A stretch of 64,000 bases of DNA from Nitrospira sp. (GCA_009594865.1 VOPT01000046.1:1-64000), one strand, 5' to 3'. Counted from the stretch's first letter, positions 1 to 7,632 are shown. Program-made: numbers and translations. Notes: generated by a model from the sequence alone, not told the origin.

Positions 1-1059
1 CTGACGCTCGATGAATGGCACAGCGGCGCGAAGGCGGCGGCCAATAACCGGTTGATCACCGTCCACGCGATGTCGGATTCCTTGCTCCTGCCGCTGGCAT
101 ACCGGGAACGAATGGCGGTGATCCCCGGCGTGCAACTGGTGCATTACGGGAACGTGTTCGGCGTAGAGTACCGCGATGCCAAGGAATCGTTCGGCGCCTT
201 TGCCGAACACATGGGGACCTTCTTCGAGACCTATCCGGAAATCCTCCTGAACGAAAGCGATCGCCTGGCGTTTCTCAAGGACCGGGGAGGATGCCTCATT
301 GGGTGGAAACTCGCGGCCCGATTCGGTTGGAAGGTCGGAGACGTGATCCCGCTCAAGGGGACGACGCATCCAGGGAATTGGGAGCTGGTCGTCCGCGGCA
401 TTTTCCATAGCAGGAACCCCGCCATCATGGGGGAAGGTGAACTGTACGTGCATTGGCAGTTTGCCAACGAGCGGTTGAAGACGACGGCGCCCGACCGTGT
501 CGATCAGGTAGGCTGGTACGTCGCCACGACAGCCCCGGGGGTCAATCCCCGCACGGTGGTCGCGGCCATCGATGCCACGTTTGCCAACTCCTTTGCCGAA
601 ACCAGAACGGAGCGGGAACAGGCGTACATCGCCGGCTGGGTCGCACGCGCCGGCGCATTGCTCGAGGCCTTGGATTGGCTGTCGGGGGTGATGAACGGCA
701 TTGCGGCGTTGGTGCTGGTGAATGCGCTGGCGATGGCGGTGCGCGAACGAACGCGGGAGTATGGCGTGATGAAGACGTTGGGATTTCGCTCGCGCCATCT
801 GGTGGCGCTGGTCCTGGGTGAATCGTTGCTGGTGGCGCTGGGCGGGGCCTTGGTCGGGCTGGGATTGTTGTACCCGGCCGCGCGGCTCTATGCCGTCATG
901 GTCGCAGGCGGGAAAACGGTGGGAACCTATGAGATTACTGCCGAGACGATCTGGTTGTGTCTGGGGATGATGGTGTTGGTCGGCGCGGTGGCGGCCCTCT
1001 GGCCGGCCCTGCGCCTGAGCCGCATGACGACATTAGAAGGCTTGCGTCACCGCGGGTAA
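1..1059 (+). CDS. ABC transporter permease, FtsX/MacB type (5' partial)
   Basis: The reading frame is open from base 1, so the true start lies outside the window. The visible 352 residues hold a periplasmic MacB-core-like region followed by an FtsX domain with three hydrophobic segments near the C-terminus. Between the first two is the family's cytoplasmic signature (AMAVRERTREYGVMKTLGF). Such permeases pair with an ABC ATPase to move lipoproteins, peptides or drugs across or out of the inner membrane. The ATPase is not in the window and is probably upstream. The next gene is a second permease of the same type 17 bp downstream, so the two probably form a heterodimer. The substrate cannot be inferred. 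Confidence 0.85.
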   Translation: MTLDEWHSGAKAAANNRLITVHAMSDSLLLPLAYRERMAVIPGVQLVHYGNVFGVEYRDAKESFGAFAEHMGTFFETYPEILLNESDRLAFLKDRGGCLIGWKLAARFGWKVGDVIPLKGTTHPGNWELVVRGIFHSRNPAIMGEGELYVHWQFANERLKTTAPDRVDQVGWYVATTAPGVNPRTVVAAIDATFANSFAETRTEREQAYIAGWVARAGALLEALDWLSGVMNGIAALVLVNALAMAVRERTREYGVMKTLGFRSRHLVALVLGESLLVALGGALVGLGLLYPAARLYAVMVAGGKTVGTYEITAETIWLCLGMMVLVGAVAALWPALRLSRMTTLEGLRHRG

Positions 1060-1076
1060 CGTCACGAGGTCACGCA

Positions 1077-2246
1077 TTGTTGTGGAGTGCATACAGCGTG
1101 CGGAATCTGTGGGCACGCCGTGTCACGACGCTGCTCACCCTATCGGGGCTGGGACTCGTCGTCTTTGTGTTCGTGGCGATTCTCATGCTGGCTCACGGCC
1201 TGGAGCAGACCTTGGGCAGGACCGGCGATCCCGCCAACGCGATTCTGTTGAGCAAAGGCGCGCTGTCCGAAATCGAGAGCAGCCTGTCGCGAGATCAGAC
1301 CGGGGTGTTGGCGTCGCAGCCGGAAGTAGTCACCTTGGAGGACCATCGGGTCGCGGCGGTGCGCGAAATTGCCTTACAACTCACCTTACGCAAACAGGAT
1401 CGAGGAAGCCTGGCCAGTCTTTCCGTACGCGGCTCTTCGCCCGTCGCGTTTGCCGTGCGTCCCCGCGTGCGCATCGTTCAAGGGCGGGCGTGGCAGCCGG
1501 GTACCACAGAGGTGATTGTCGGGACCCAAGTCGCCAGGCAGTTTCCTGAAGCCCGTCTGGCTGAAACGCTGCGATTCGGGCGGCGAGAGTGGACGGTCGT
1601 GGGGATCTTCGAGGCGGAGGGCAGCGGATTCGACTCGGAGGTGTGGGGCGATGCGGAGCAGCTGATGACCACGTTCCATCGCACAGCCTTCTCGTCTATG
1701 ACCCTGCGCCTCGCCGACACGGAGGTGCTGCCGGCGTTCAAAGCGAGGCTGGAGCGCGACTCCCGATTTAAAGTCTCGGTGAAGCGCGAGCCGGAATATT
1801 ACGAAGGGAAAGCCGACACGCTGGCGCGGTTGATTCGCGTGACCGGCTTGTTTTTGACCGTGGTATTCAGTGTCGGCGCGATCCTTGGAGCGACGATGAC
1901 CATGTCCGCCTCCGTCGCCCATCGCACGACCGAGATCGGCACGCTGCGCACGTTGGGATTTACGCGCCGCCACATTTTGCAGGCCTTTCTGCTCGAATCG
2001 ATTCTGCTGGGCCTCGCCGGGGGGCTGCTGGGTGTGGCCGGCGCGGCCCTGCTCAATTCCGTGACGATTTCGACCGTGAACTGGGATACCGGAGCCGAGT
2101 TGGCGTTCGGGTTTCATCTCACTCCCGGCATGGTCGGTGAGGGCGTGCTGTTCGCGGTGTGCATGGGGCTCATCGGCGGACTCGTTCCTGCGGCCCGCGC
2201 CGCGCGTCTTGAGATTGTCCAGGCGCTGGGGGAGCGAACGGCCTGA
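1077..2246 (+). CDS. ABC transporter permease, FtsX/MacB type
   Basis: A 389-residue permease. I start it at TTG 1077, six bases after a GAGGT ribosome site at 1066-1070. This gives an N-terminus (LLWSAYSVRNLWARRVTTLL) typical of the family, with the first membrane helix close behind it. A longer frame back to 957 would overlap the previous gene by about 100 bp and adds only unlikely sequence. A periplasmic domain separates helix 1 from three C-terminal helices, and the TEIGTLRTLGFTRRHI signature follows helix 2. It is probably the partner subunit of the preceding permease. The substrate is unknown. Confidence 0.85.
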   Translation: MLWSAYSVRNLWARRVTTLLTLSGLGLVVFVFVAILMLAHGLEQTLGRTGDPANAILLSKGALSEIESSLSRDQTGVLASQPEVVTLEDHRVAAVREIALQLTLRKQDRGSLASLSVRGSSPVAFAVRPRVRIVQGRAWQPGTTEVIVGTQVARQFPEARLAETLRFGRREWTVVGIFEAEGSGFDSEVWGDAEQLMTTFHRTAFSSMTLRLADTEVLPAFKARLERDSRFKVSVKREPEYYEGKADTLARLIRVTGLFLTVVFSVGAILGATMTMSASVAHRTTEIGTLRTLGFTRRHILQAFLLESILLGLAGGLLGVAGAALLNSVTISTVNWDTGAELAFGFHLTPGMVGEGVLFAVCMGLIGGLVPAARAARLEIVQALGERTA

Positions 2247-2288
2247 AGCGGGTGTTTCTGGATCTGTGAGTGAAACGATGATTGTGTA

Positions 2289-2314
2289 GCATCCGTGAGC
2301 ATCCGTCGGTAGAC
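2289..2314 (+). promoter_or_regulatory. 26-nt motif shared with 5892-5917, upstream of a small secreted protein gene
   Basis: The 26 bases differ from 5892-5917 at four positions. Both copies begin about 72-74 nt upstream of a start codon (2363 and 5964) and both are preceded by GAAACGAT and TGTAGCA. Retention at the same distance from two unrelated small exported protein genes suggests a promoter or leader element. Its function is not known. Confidence 0.4.
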
Positions 2315-2362
2315 AAGTTTCTTCGAACGGCGTAGATGAGTACTCAGCAAAGCTTGTAGACC

Positions 2363-2695
2363 ATGAATCAATTATCCGCCAAAACATCAGCCGCTGTTGT
2401 GACTCTCGGGGTCGCCGTGGTCTATCTGGCCTTGGCGCTCGTTGCGCCGGGTTGTTCCTTTGCGCATGCGACACCGTCCGGAGAGCACCATCAGCATTCC
2501 GGGACGCACTCCCATTCCACGCTTTGTTCGTGGGCCTGCCAGGCGACATCCGATGTCGGGCCTGTGGCTCACGCGGACGGCGGGATCGTTTGGGGTACGC
2601 AGCTGTTTCCTCTCCCTTCCGCTCCTCTGTTCATTGCCCTTCAGGATCACTCGTCTCTTCATCCCCGTGCGCCGCCGGTCTCCACGAGAGGATAG
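2363..2695 (+). CDS. Small exported His-rich protein
   Basis: A 110-residue protein of no family I can name with certainty. It has an N-terminal hydrophobic segment (about residues 10-30, ending in APGCS) that could be a signal or lipoprotein signal, followed by a His-rich stretch (EHHQHSGTHSHS) and two Cys nearby. The rest is Pro/Ser-rich. The His cluster suggests metal binding, in the manner of small DUF2946-like proteins that sit near copper genes, but this is inference. The weak ribosome site and low-complexity C-terminus leave some doubt about the exact start. Confidence 0.5.
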   Translation: MNQLSAKTSAAVVTLGVAVVYLALALVAPGCSFAHATPSGEHHQHSGTHSHSTLCSWACQATSDVGPVAHADGGIVWGTQLFPLPSAPLFIALQDHSSLHPRAPPVSTRG

Positions 2696-3055
2696 TTCGG
2701 GCGGGGCGCGCGTCGCCTTTCTTCACAGTACGATGGATGGTCAGTCCGTTCAGGGTGAGCCCTGTACTGGCACCTCCTCCGCACCGTGAGCCGCCTCAAT
2801 CGGGTGTTCGGCCCGAGCTATTCACTCGATGCGTCTGAGTCCGGGGGTGAATTGCCCTCTCCATCGGGCCAACCGGCGGCGCAGGCGTTTCCCTGTGACC
2901 TCCGCTGCCGGTTCCCAACATTTCGCCATGACAGGTGTGCCGGTCTACGCATGGTGGACCCGGCTGTTCGGGAGGCTCGTCCCCCCCCGGGCATTCGGGG
3001 AGGAGCGGTGTCGAAGCCGCTCCTTTCCACCGCCAGGTGTGAAGGAGGCAAGGAG
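2696..3055. other. 360-bp gap without a convincing gene
   Basis: Open frames here look like high-GC noise. A short inverted repeat (GGAGCGG/CCGCTCC) lies at about 3002-3023, just before the ribosome site of the next gene. I see nothing else supportable. Confidence 0.5.
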
Positions 3056-3301
3056 ATGGAGCAACCGTTCTTGCGCGTGAAAGAAGCCGCGCAGTTACTT
3101 CAAGTGAGCAAATGGACCATCTATCGCTGGATCGACGAGGGTCGTCTGGAGGCGACGAAGATCGGCGGAGGCAGTCTCCGTATTTTCCGTCGTTCCGTGG
3201 CAGCCCTGGTCGAAGAGAATCGAACCGATGCTCGTCCGACCGATGTCACGCCGCAGTTGAAAATGGTGCCGTTGACCGGGCGGCGGGCGGCCAAGGGATA
3301 A
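3056..3301 (+). CDS. Helix-turn-helix (excisionase/MerR-type, HTH_17) DNA-binding protein
   Basis: An 81-residue protein starting at ATG 3056, with a strong GGAGG site at 3044-3048. A longer frame begins at 2786, but its first 90 residues lack coding character. The core reads as an HTH_17 domain: FLRVKEAAQLLQVSKWTIYR, then WIDEGRLEATKIGG and a wing ending FRRSVAALVEE. This domain binds DNA in phage excisionases and in many small chromosomal regulators. No phage genes are nearby, so a local transcriptional role is more likely. The C-terminal 25 residues are basic and probably disordered. Confidence 0.85.
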   Translation: MEQPFLRVKEAAQLLQVSKWTIYRWIDEGRLEATKIGGGSLRIFRRSVAALVEENRTDARPTDVTPQLKMVPLTGRRAAKG

Positions 3302-3353
3302 GCGAGCCAAGACGGATCCTGGAGTTGTGCACCCTTCTTCAGGATCTGCCTCC

Positions 3354-3389
3354 CCGGGGTGAATGGGACGGCCTCCCCCTTCACCCCGG
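3354..3389 (+). other. Stem-loop in the leader of the TPR gene
   Basis: A perfect 10-bp inverted repeat (CCGGGGTGAA with TTCACCCCGG) with a 16-nt loop, between the HTH gene and the TPR gene. It has no T-run. It may be a weak terminator or an mRNA structure upstream of 3448. A second imperfect hairpin (GATCCTG...CAGGATC) lies at about 3315-3346. Confidence 0.45.
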
Positions 3390-3447
3390 CCCCTCGGGGG
3401 ACTGCCAGCGTGGAGATGCCGCACGGAAGAGGGAAGAGGGCACGAAC

Positions 3448-4638
3448 ATGAGTCAATCGGCGCGTGGAGGAACTCGACCTATGGGTGATCAGATGAGGCA
3501 GCGGTGGTGTCGAATGGGGTTCGTCAGCCTGCTCGTTCTAATGATATTCGGCGGCGCGACCGGGACCGGTGCGATGGGATGGGATGGCTGGACGCAGCGC
3601 TTCGAAGCAGGGGTGAAGGCTCGGGAGGCGGCGCATTATGCGGACGCCGAAGCGCTCCTGGCGCAGGCCTTGCGGGAAGCCGAGCAAGTCGCTGCCGATG
3701 GGGCTCGCGTGGCGGCAACCGCCAATCAGCTGGGATTGCTGTATCACGACCAGGGACGACTCACCGAGGCCGAATCGCTCTACCGACGCGCGCTCAGCCT
3801 CTGGGAAGCGCAATTGGGTCCGGAGCATGAAGACGTTGCCGCCGCGTTGAACAATCTGGCGGAAATCGCCCATGCCGTGGGCGATTGGGCTGCGGCAGAG
3901 CCCTTGTATGAGCGCGTGCTGACGATCGAACGCAAGACCTTGGGTTCGGCGCACCCTGATGTGGCGATCAGCTTGAACAACCTGGCCGAGCTCTATCGCA
4001 AGCAGGGCAGGGAGACCGCCGCTGAATCGAGTTACCGGCTGGCACTCACGTTGATGGAGCAAGCCCACGGCCCCGAACATGTCGAGCTGGGGCCGGTGCT
4101 CAACAACCTGGCGGCCTTGTACAAACACCGCGGCATGCATGCCTGGGCGGAACCGTTCTATGAACGGGCGTTGATGGTCCGTCGGCAGCACTTCGGCCGC
4201 GAACATCCGGCCGTGGTAATGAGTTTGAACAACCTGGCCTGCCTCTACCAGGCCGAAGGACTCTATGCCTCAGCACAACGCTATTTCGACGAAGCCCTGA
4301 CGATGGCTGAGCAGGTCTCCGGCCCTCAGAGTTCTTTGGTCGGCACGATCGTGGGCAACATGGCGTTCCTGGCCGATCAGCAGGGACTGATGGCTCAAGC
4401 GCAACTGCTGTATCCGCGCGCCCTGGTCATCCAGCAACAGCAACTCGGTGCGTACCACCCTACCGTCGGCCTGTTGGTGGAGCGGTACGTCGTGGTGCTG
4501 GAGACCATTGGACAGCCGGTGGAGGCCGGATTATTTGCGGCGCGTGCCGCCTCGATTCGCGCGCGTGCTCAGTCGGGTGTGGCGAGACAGGGGGCGCCCT
4601 CTCGCCCCGAGACGACTGTGGGAGAAGTCAGCCCGTAA
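3448..4638 (+). CDS. Exported tetratricopeptide-repeat protein (kinesin-light-chain type)
   Basis: A 396-residue protein with an N-terminal hydrophobic segment (about residues 24-44), so it is probably secreted or anchored in the periplasm. Six to seven 42-residue TPR units follow from about residue 60, with the kinesin-light-chain pattern (recurrent AEPLYERxL, HPDVAxSLNNLAxLY). Repeats of this length serve as protein-binding scaffolds. I use ATG 3448, which has an AGAGGG site, although in-frame ATGs at 3481 and 3496 are also possible. The longer frame from 3112 overlaps the HTH gene and is not credible. Its partner is unknown. Confidence 0.8.
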   Translation: MSQSARGGTRPMGDQMRQRWCRMGFVSLLVLMIFGGATGTGAMGWDGWTQRFEAGVKAREAAHYADAEALLAQALREAEQVAADGARVAATANQLGLLYHDQGRLTEAESLYRRALSLWEAQLGPEHEDVAAALNNLAEIAHAVGDWAAAEPLYERVLTIERKTLGSAHPDVAISLNNLAELYRKQGRETAAESSYRLALTLMEQAHGPEHVELGPVLNNLAALYKHRGMHAWAEPFYERALMVRRQHFGREHPAVVMSLNNLACLYQAEGLYASAQRYFDEALTMAEQVSGPQSSLVGTIVGNMAFLADQQGLMAQAQLLYPRALVIQQQQLGAYHPTVGLLVERYVVVLETIGQPVEAGLFAARAASIRARAQSGVARQGAPSRPETTVGEVSP

Positions 4639-4669
4639 CCTGTGCCACGATCAGAAAGGAAGGTGGTCC

Positions 4670-5197
4670 ATGCCGGTCAGTCACGCGGTGGCAGCTCCTC
4701 AACGAACGACGATCGCCGGGAAACCGTCCGACCAGACAGGATTACATGTGGCGGTGGTGCGGTTGTTGGCGCTGGCCTTGAATATCAGCGGAGGATGGTC
4801 GCCGGCCCCGCCGGCCGCCGGGCTGCTCATCCCATTCGGGTATCGTGACTGGCCCCATCTCACGTCGGTCGTGAAGTCATATGGCGGGGCGCAGCAGCTC
4901 CGGTTTTATGTGTGTCCGAAGGGCTTGCTCACGGCGGATGACCGGTCTTTTCCCGTGGGGACGGTGTTTGTCGTGGAATCCGAGCTGCTCGCGGCACGGA
5001 GCCGCGCACAGGGATCGCGTCCCGCCGTGTTTGTCATGGAGAAATGCGCGGGGATGACGCTGGACGGTGACGGGGTGAACCAGTCTGAATCCTGGGTCTA
5101 TGCCAGTTGGGATTTCGGCGGCCACTCGGCCACTGCGGATCCTGGACGGTGCGGGATCTGCCGCTTGCCGTGGCTGCCGCCGGCGCAGGTCGGATAA
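4670..5197 (+). CDS. Cytochrome P460-like protein with CxxCR instead of CxxCH
   Basis: A 175-residue protein starting at ATG 4670 after an AAAGGAAGG site. Its C-terminal two thirds match the cytochrome P460 pattern: GYRDW near residue 63, FPVGTVFVVE near 101, AVFVMEK, a WVYASWDFGG strand, and a terminal double-Cys segment. In P460 proteins that segment is CxxCH and binds heme c covalently, with His as the iron ligand. Here it is CGICR (Cys161, Cys164, Arg165), so the axial His is absent and normal heme ligation is doubtful. The N-terminus has a weak hydrophobic stretch (residues 26-50) that may be a signal. P460 enzymes oxidise hydroxylamine or handle NO, but this protein may have lost that chemistry. 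Confidence 0.65.
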   Translation: MPVSHAVAAPQRTTIAGKPSDQTGLHVAVVRLLALALNISGGWSPAPPAAGLLIPFGYRDWPHLTSVVKSYGGAQQLRFYVCPKGLLTADDRSFPVGTVFVVESELLAARSRAQGSRPAVFVMEKCAGMTLDGDGVNQSESWVYASWDFGGHSATADPGRCGICRLPWLPPAQVG

Positions 5198-5251
5198 TCG
5201 GTGGACGGAGCTCGTCGGTTGGACTGCGCTGACCACGCAGTGAGCTCCGAT

Positions 5252-5281
5252 GAGGGAAGCGTACGCCCATACGCTTCCCTC
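5252..5281 (+). terminator. Intrinsic terminator after the P460-like gene
   Basis: A 12-bp perfect stem (GAGGGAAGCGTA with TACGCTTCCCTC) with a 6-nt loop, followed eight bases later by a TTTTTT run at about 5289-5294. An additional inverted repeat (GGAGCTC...GAGCTCC) lies just before it at about 5207-5248. Confidence 0.7.
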
Positions 5282-5402
5282 TCCCACCTTTTTTCTGACG
5301 GGTGCCGTCCTTCCACTCCCGCCATCTCACTCAACACCGTCTGCAAAATGCTGTAGAATGTGAACCAACAGATCACCGTGTCATTATCAGAGGAGGATGC
5401 GT

Positions 5403-5705
5403 ATGACAGGATTACGAGCAGGAGTAGTGGTCGCTTCTTTATGTGCGCTTGTGGCGGTCGTGCCCGCGAACGTGGCACTGGCCGACGGCGGGGGGCATGT
5501 GAAGGAAACGATCAAGCACGCCAAGGAAGGCGTGGAGCATGAGAAGGAAGCGATCAAGCATTTGGAGGAAGCGGTCAAAGGCAGCAACGACCCGCACGCG
5601 AAAGAAGCGTTAGAGCATGCCAAAGAAGCCGTCAAGCATGCCGAGGAATCCCTGGCCCATGCCGAACAGGCATCGAGCAAGAAGGGGAAAGGGAAGGGCA
5701 AGTAA
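5403..5705 (+). CDS. SmbP-like small periplasmic metal-binding protein
   Basis: A 100-residue protein. ATG 5403 is chosen over 5397 because the AGGAGG site at 5391-5396 would touch 5397 but is six bases from 5403. A signal peptide (VVVASLCALVAVVPANVALA) precedes about 55 residues of Ala/Glu/Lys/His repeats with a seven-residue period (HAKEAVK, HAEESLA and relatives). This is the pattern of SmbP, the four-helix copper-binding periplasmic protein first described in Nitrosomonas. The C-terminus is a short Lys/Gly tail. It probably buffers Cu or other divalent metals in the periplasm. A promoter is not obvious, and hairpins follow the gene. Confidence 0.8.
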   Translation: MTGLRAGVVVASLCALVAVVPANVALADGGGHVKETIKHAKEGVEHEKEAIKHLEEAVKGSNDPHAKEALEHAKEAVKHAEESLAHAEQASSKKGKGKGK

Positions 5706-5722
5706 TCAGCCGATGACGCCAC

Positions 5723-5766
5723 GGCGGGAAGCGCAGAGAATGCCGCTTCTCCCGTGGCTTCCCGCC
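5723..5766 (+). terminator. Hairpin after the SmbP gene
   Basis: GGCGGGAAGC (5723-5732) pairs with GCTTCCCGCC (5757-5766). An alternative pairing from about 5720 (CCACGG...GCTTCTCCCGTGG) uses the same 5' bases, so the two are mutually exclusive. There is no T-run, so the role as terminator is uncertain. Confidence 0.4.
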
Positions 5767-5891
5767 AGGGTCTCCTGTGCCGGTCAGGGGCTGCCGCTCG
5801 CGTTGAGTATCAACCGGCTTTCCTGAATCATCGCAATCCTGTATAACCTCTTGCCGATGGTGGTCCGGAAACGATACTGTAGCACCGGTAC

Positions 5892-5917
5892 GCATCCATG
5901 AGCGTGCGTCTGTAGAC
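5892..5917 (+). promoter_or_regulatory. 26-nt motif shared with 2289-2314
   Basis: Second copy of the element described at 2289-2314. It lies 72 nt before the start codon at 5964. It holds ACGCA...TGCGT as a small inverted repeat not kept in the other copy, so the shared feature is sequence rather than that hairpin. Confidence 0.4.
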
Positions 5918-5963
5918 GACCGGGTGTCTCGGGGCTATAACTCCCATCCTAGGGAGGTAGCCC

Positions 5964-6308
5964 ATGCGATGTGTCTGTACGGTCCTGATCCAGCTCCTCG
6001 TGGCGGCAGGCGGAACAGCGGGATGGGGGGCCGACGAGTCGCTTGAACATCTGTTGCGGGCCCAGGCGTTCAATAAGGAGTTCGAGGGATTTGCGTCCTA
6101 TTATGTCAAAATCGAAGCCGACGACCCTCAGCCAGACGGATCGCATGAAGTGGTGGCCATCGCCAGCGGGAAATTTGCGGACAGCACGAAGCGCATGAAA
6201 GTGTTATTTCTCATCGTGGATGGTCTTATTGTTGGCGGTCAGGTACTGGAAGGCACTGGTCTTCCTCCGTGCCTGGCGCCGGAGCATCGTTCGTCTTCAT
6301 CCCTTTAA
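5964..6308 (+). CDS. Small exported protein of unknown function
   Basis: A 114-residue protein with a clear GGGAGGT ribosome site and a signal peptide ending about residue 23 (AGGTAGWGA). The mature part begins with a helical segment (SLEHLLRAQAFNKEFEG), then a strand-rich stretch and a hydrophobic FLIVDGLIVGGQVL segment around residues 81-94. I do not recognise the family. It is followed 18 bp later by the cupredoxin-like gene, and the two are probably cotranscribed. The shared upstream motif (5892-5917) links its regulation to that of the gene at 2363. Confidence 0.65.
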   Translation: MRCVCTVLIQLLVAAGGTAGWGADESLEHLLRAQAFNKEFEGFASYYVKIEADDPQPDGSHEVVAIASGKFADSTKRMKVLFLIVDGLIVGGQVLEGTGLPPCLAPEHRSSSSL

Positions 6309-6326
6309 CCCGACAGGAGGTTGTGT

Positions 6327-6806
6327 ATGCTGAGCAGGAGTGCAGTGTGGTTTTTTGGTGCATTGAGTCTGTTGTCGAGTGCCACGGGGGCCTGGGCGTT
6401 GCAGGCCGGTGGCGTCGAGGTAGGTGACCTCCAGACCGGTTCCGTGGTGGGACAACCCTTCAAGGAATTGGAAGTGGATGCGGAGTTGTACGCCGTCGAA
6501 GTGGGCGCCCTGAAGGCCTGGTATCCACCGACCACCGTGATCGACTTCAAAATCCGTCCGGGCCGACCGGTCTTGCTGAAGGTAACGAACAATACCTCGG
6601 CGGACCGCGGGTTCCAGATGACGGATCCGGTCAACGCCGCGTCTCCGTTCGTCCTCAAGGCGGAAGTGGTGCTCAAGCCCGGTGAGACCAAGTATATCGG
6701 TATCCCGACCAGCGACTTGTTCAACGCCACGCAGGGCAACACCCTGAGCTATCGGGATCAGCTGAACCCGAAGCAGCCCGGCGGCCAGTTGATCATGATC
6801 AAGTAA
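6327..6806 (+). CDS. Exported cupredoxin-fold protein
   Basis: A 159-residue protein starting at ATG 6327, six bases after AGGAGG. Residues 1-24 form a signal peptide ending at AWA. The mature part has the beta-strand spacing of a cupredoxin-like domain: TTVIDFKIRPGRPVLLKVTN near residues 72-91, then RGFQM, a KAEVVLKPGE turn and YIGIPT. The usual type 1 copper ligands (His, Cys, His, Met) are missing, since no Cys or His is placed at the expected sites. It may be a structural or accessory relative rather than an electron carrier. It shares its transcript with the preceding small gene and ends at a strong hairpin. Confidence 0.65.
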   Translation: MLSRSAVWFFGALSLLSSATGAWALQAGGVEVGDLQTGSVVGQPFKELEVDAELYAVEVGALKAWYPPTTVIDFKIRPGRPVLLKVTNNTSADRGFQMTDPVNAASPFVLKAEVVLKPGETKYIGIPTSDLFNATQGNTLSYRDQLNPKQPGGQLIMIK

Positions 6807-6829
6807 TTGCCGAATCGATTCGGCTGTCG

Positions 6830-6865
6830 CAACGCCCCGTTCATCTCCGGATGGACGGGGCGTTG
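6830..6865 (+). terminator. Hairpin terminator between convergent genes
   Basis: An 11-bp stem (CAACGCCCCGT with ACGGGGCGTTG) extended inside by CATC/GATG. No strong T-run follows on either strand. It lies between the cupredoxin-like gene and the convergent Slp gene and may serve both. Confidence 0.6.
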
Positions 6866-6984
6866 TCGTTCAGGACGAAGCCGATCTGAATCGCGGCAGG
6901 CGCAAGAAACCTGAGCGCATGCTCTGGAATGGTGTTTGCGGGTCTCGTTCGATGGGCGAAGGTTGAAACTCGAACCTCGAAACG

Positions 6985-7545
6985 CTACCAGTAGTAGGGA
7001 AAACGCCCGTACGGTCCCCAATAGGGATGCCAGAAGGGACTGTAATAGGGGTAGGGGCGGTATCGGGGAAGGTTCGAATCCTGAGACGGAATCCAGGTGC
7101 GAAACGTCGTGATCTCTAGCACCGGATAGGTGTACTCGGTCTCATCCAGCGGCTGGGTGACAGAGCCGGTCAGCTGGCCGGTGATGGTGACGAAGGTGCC
7201 CTGCGGCACGGTCGCGGGATCCAGAAATTCCCGTCGGATCGCAATAAATCGTCCTTGCGATGTCGTGAGGTCCAGAGACGGTTGCTGCGCCTCATTGAGC
7301 GGTAACTGCAGGACCTCAAGGCGGGTCCCGTCTTTCATCCGACGGGCCGAGAGAACTTGCCCACCCAGCACGAGGGTCTGCCCTTTAAACGAGTCTGGGG
7401 CGGCTTTGATCTGCGAAAACTGCGGCGTCATCGCGGCGGCGTCTTCTGCCTCGCGCTGGTCGGCGGAGGTCGCGCAAGCGGTCAGGATCGCGGCCATCCA
7501 CAAAATACCGAGACCCTGTAGAAGTTTGCCCCGCATCGTGGGCAT
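6985..7545 (-). CDS. Slp-family outer membrane lipoprotein
   Basis: A 186-residue lipoprotein with signal peptide and lipobox (AILTAC, Cys about residue 24). The body fits the Slp family, with an OB-like barrel in which KGQTLVLGGQVLS, RRMKDGTRLEVLQLPL and GTFVTITGQLTG are characteristic. The C-terminal tail is Tyr/Pro/Trp-rich. Slp proteins sit on the inner face of the outer membrane and are linked to starvation and acid stress. Two starts are possible: ATG 7545 or ATG 7536. The sequence TATAAT overlaps the first, so if that is the -10 box the transcript would begin at or near 7536 and be nearly leaderless. The frame extends much further upstream, but that part is antisense to the DsbA gene. 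Confidence 0.75.
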   Translation of the reverse strand: MPTMRGKLLQGLGILWMAAILTACATSADQREAEDAAAMTPQFSQIKAAPDSFKGQTLVLGGQVLSARRMKDGTRLEVLQLPLNEAQQPSLDLTTSQGRFIAIRREFLDPATVPQGTFVTITGQLTGSVTQPLDETEYTYPVLEITTFRTWIPSQDSNLPRYRPYPYYSPFWHPYWGPYGRFPYYW

Positions 7546-7586
7546 TATAACAGACGCATAAGCGTGCGAGCATTGTTTATAATGCC
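7541..7586. promoter_or_regulatory. Divergent promoter region with a perfect inverted repeat
   Basis: GGCATTATAA (7541-7550) and TTATAATGCC (7577-7586) form a perfect inverted repeat with a 26-nt spacer. Each arm carries TATAAT reading outward, which fits -10 boxes for the divergent Slp and DsbA genes. No good -35 is visible, so an activator may bind between the arms. Confidence 0.5.
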
Positions 7587-7632
7587 GACGAGCCAGTGGA
7601 ACCGAGTCATGTTTGAAAAAGGAGTGCAGCGT

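Noticed and set aside
1386-2549. 387-codon minus-strand frame over the second permease
   Set aside because: Composition is typical of an antisense frame (Arg/His/Gln-rich), and the plus-strand permease is certain.
2786-3055. Longer N-terminus of the HTH protein
   Set aside because: The added 90 residues are low-quality, while ATG 3056 has an excellent GGAGG site and begins exactly at the HTH domain.
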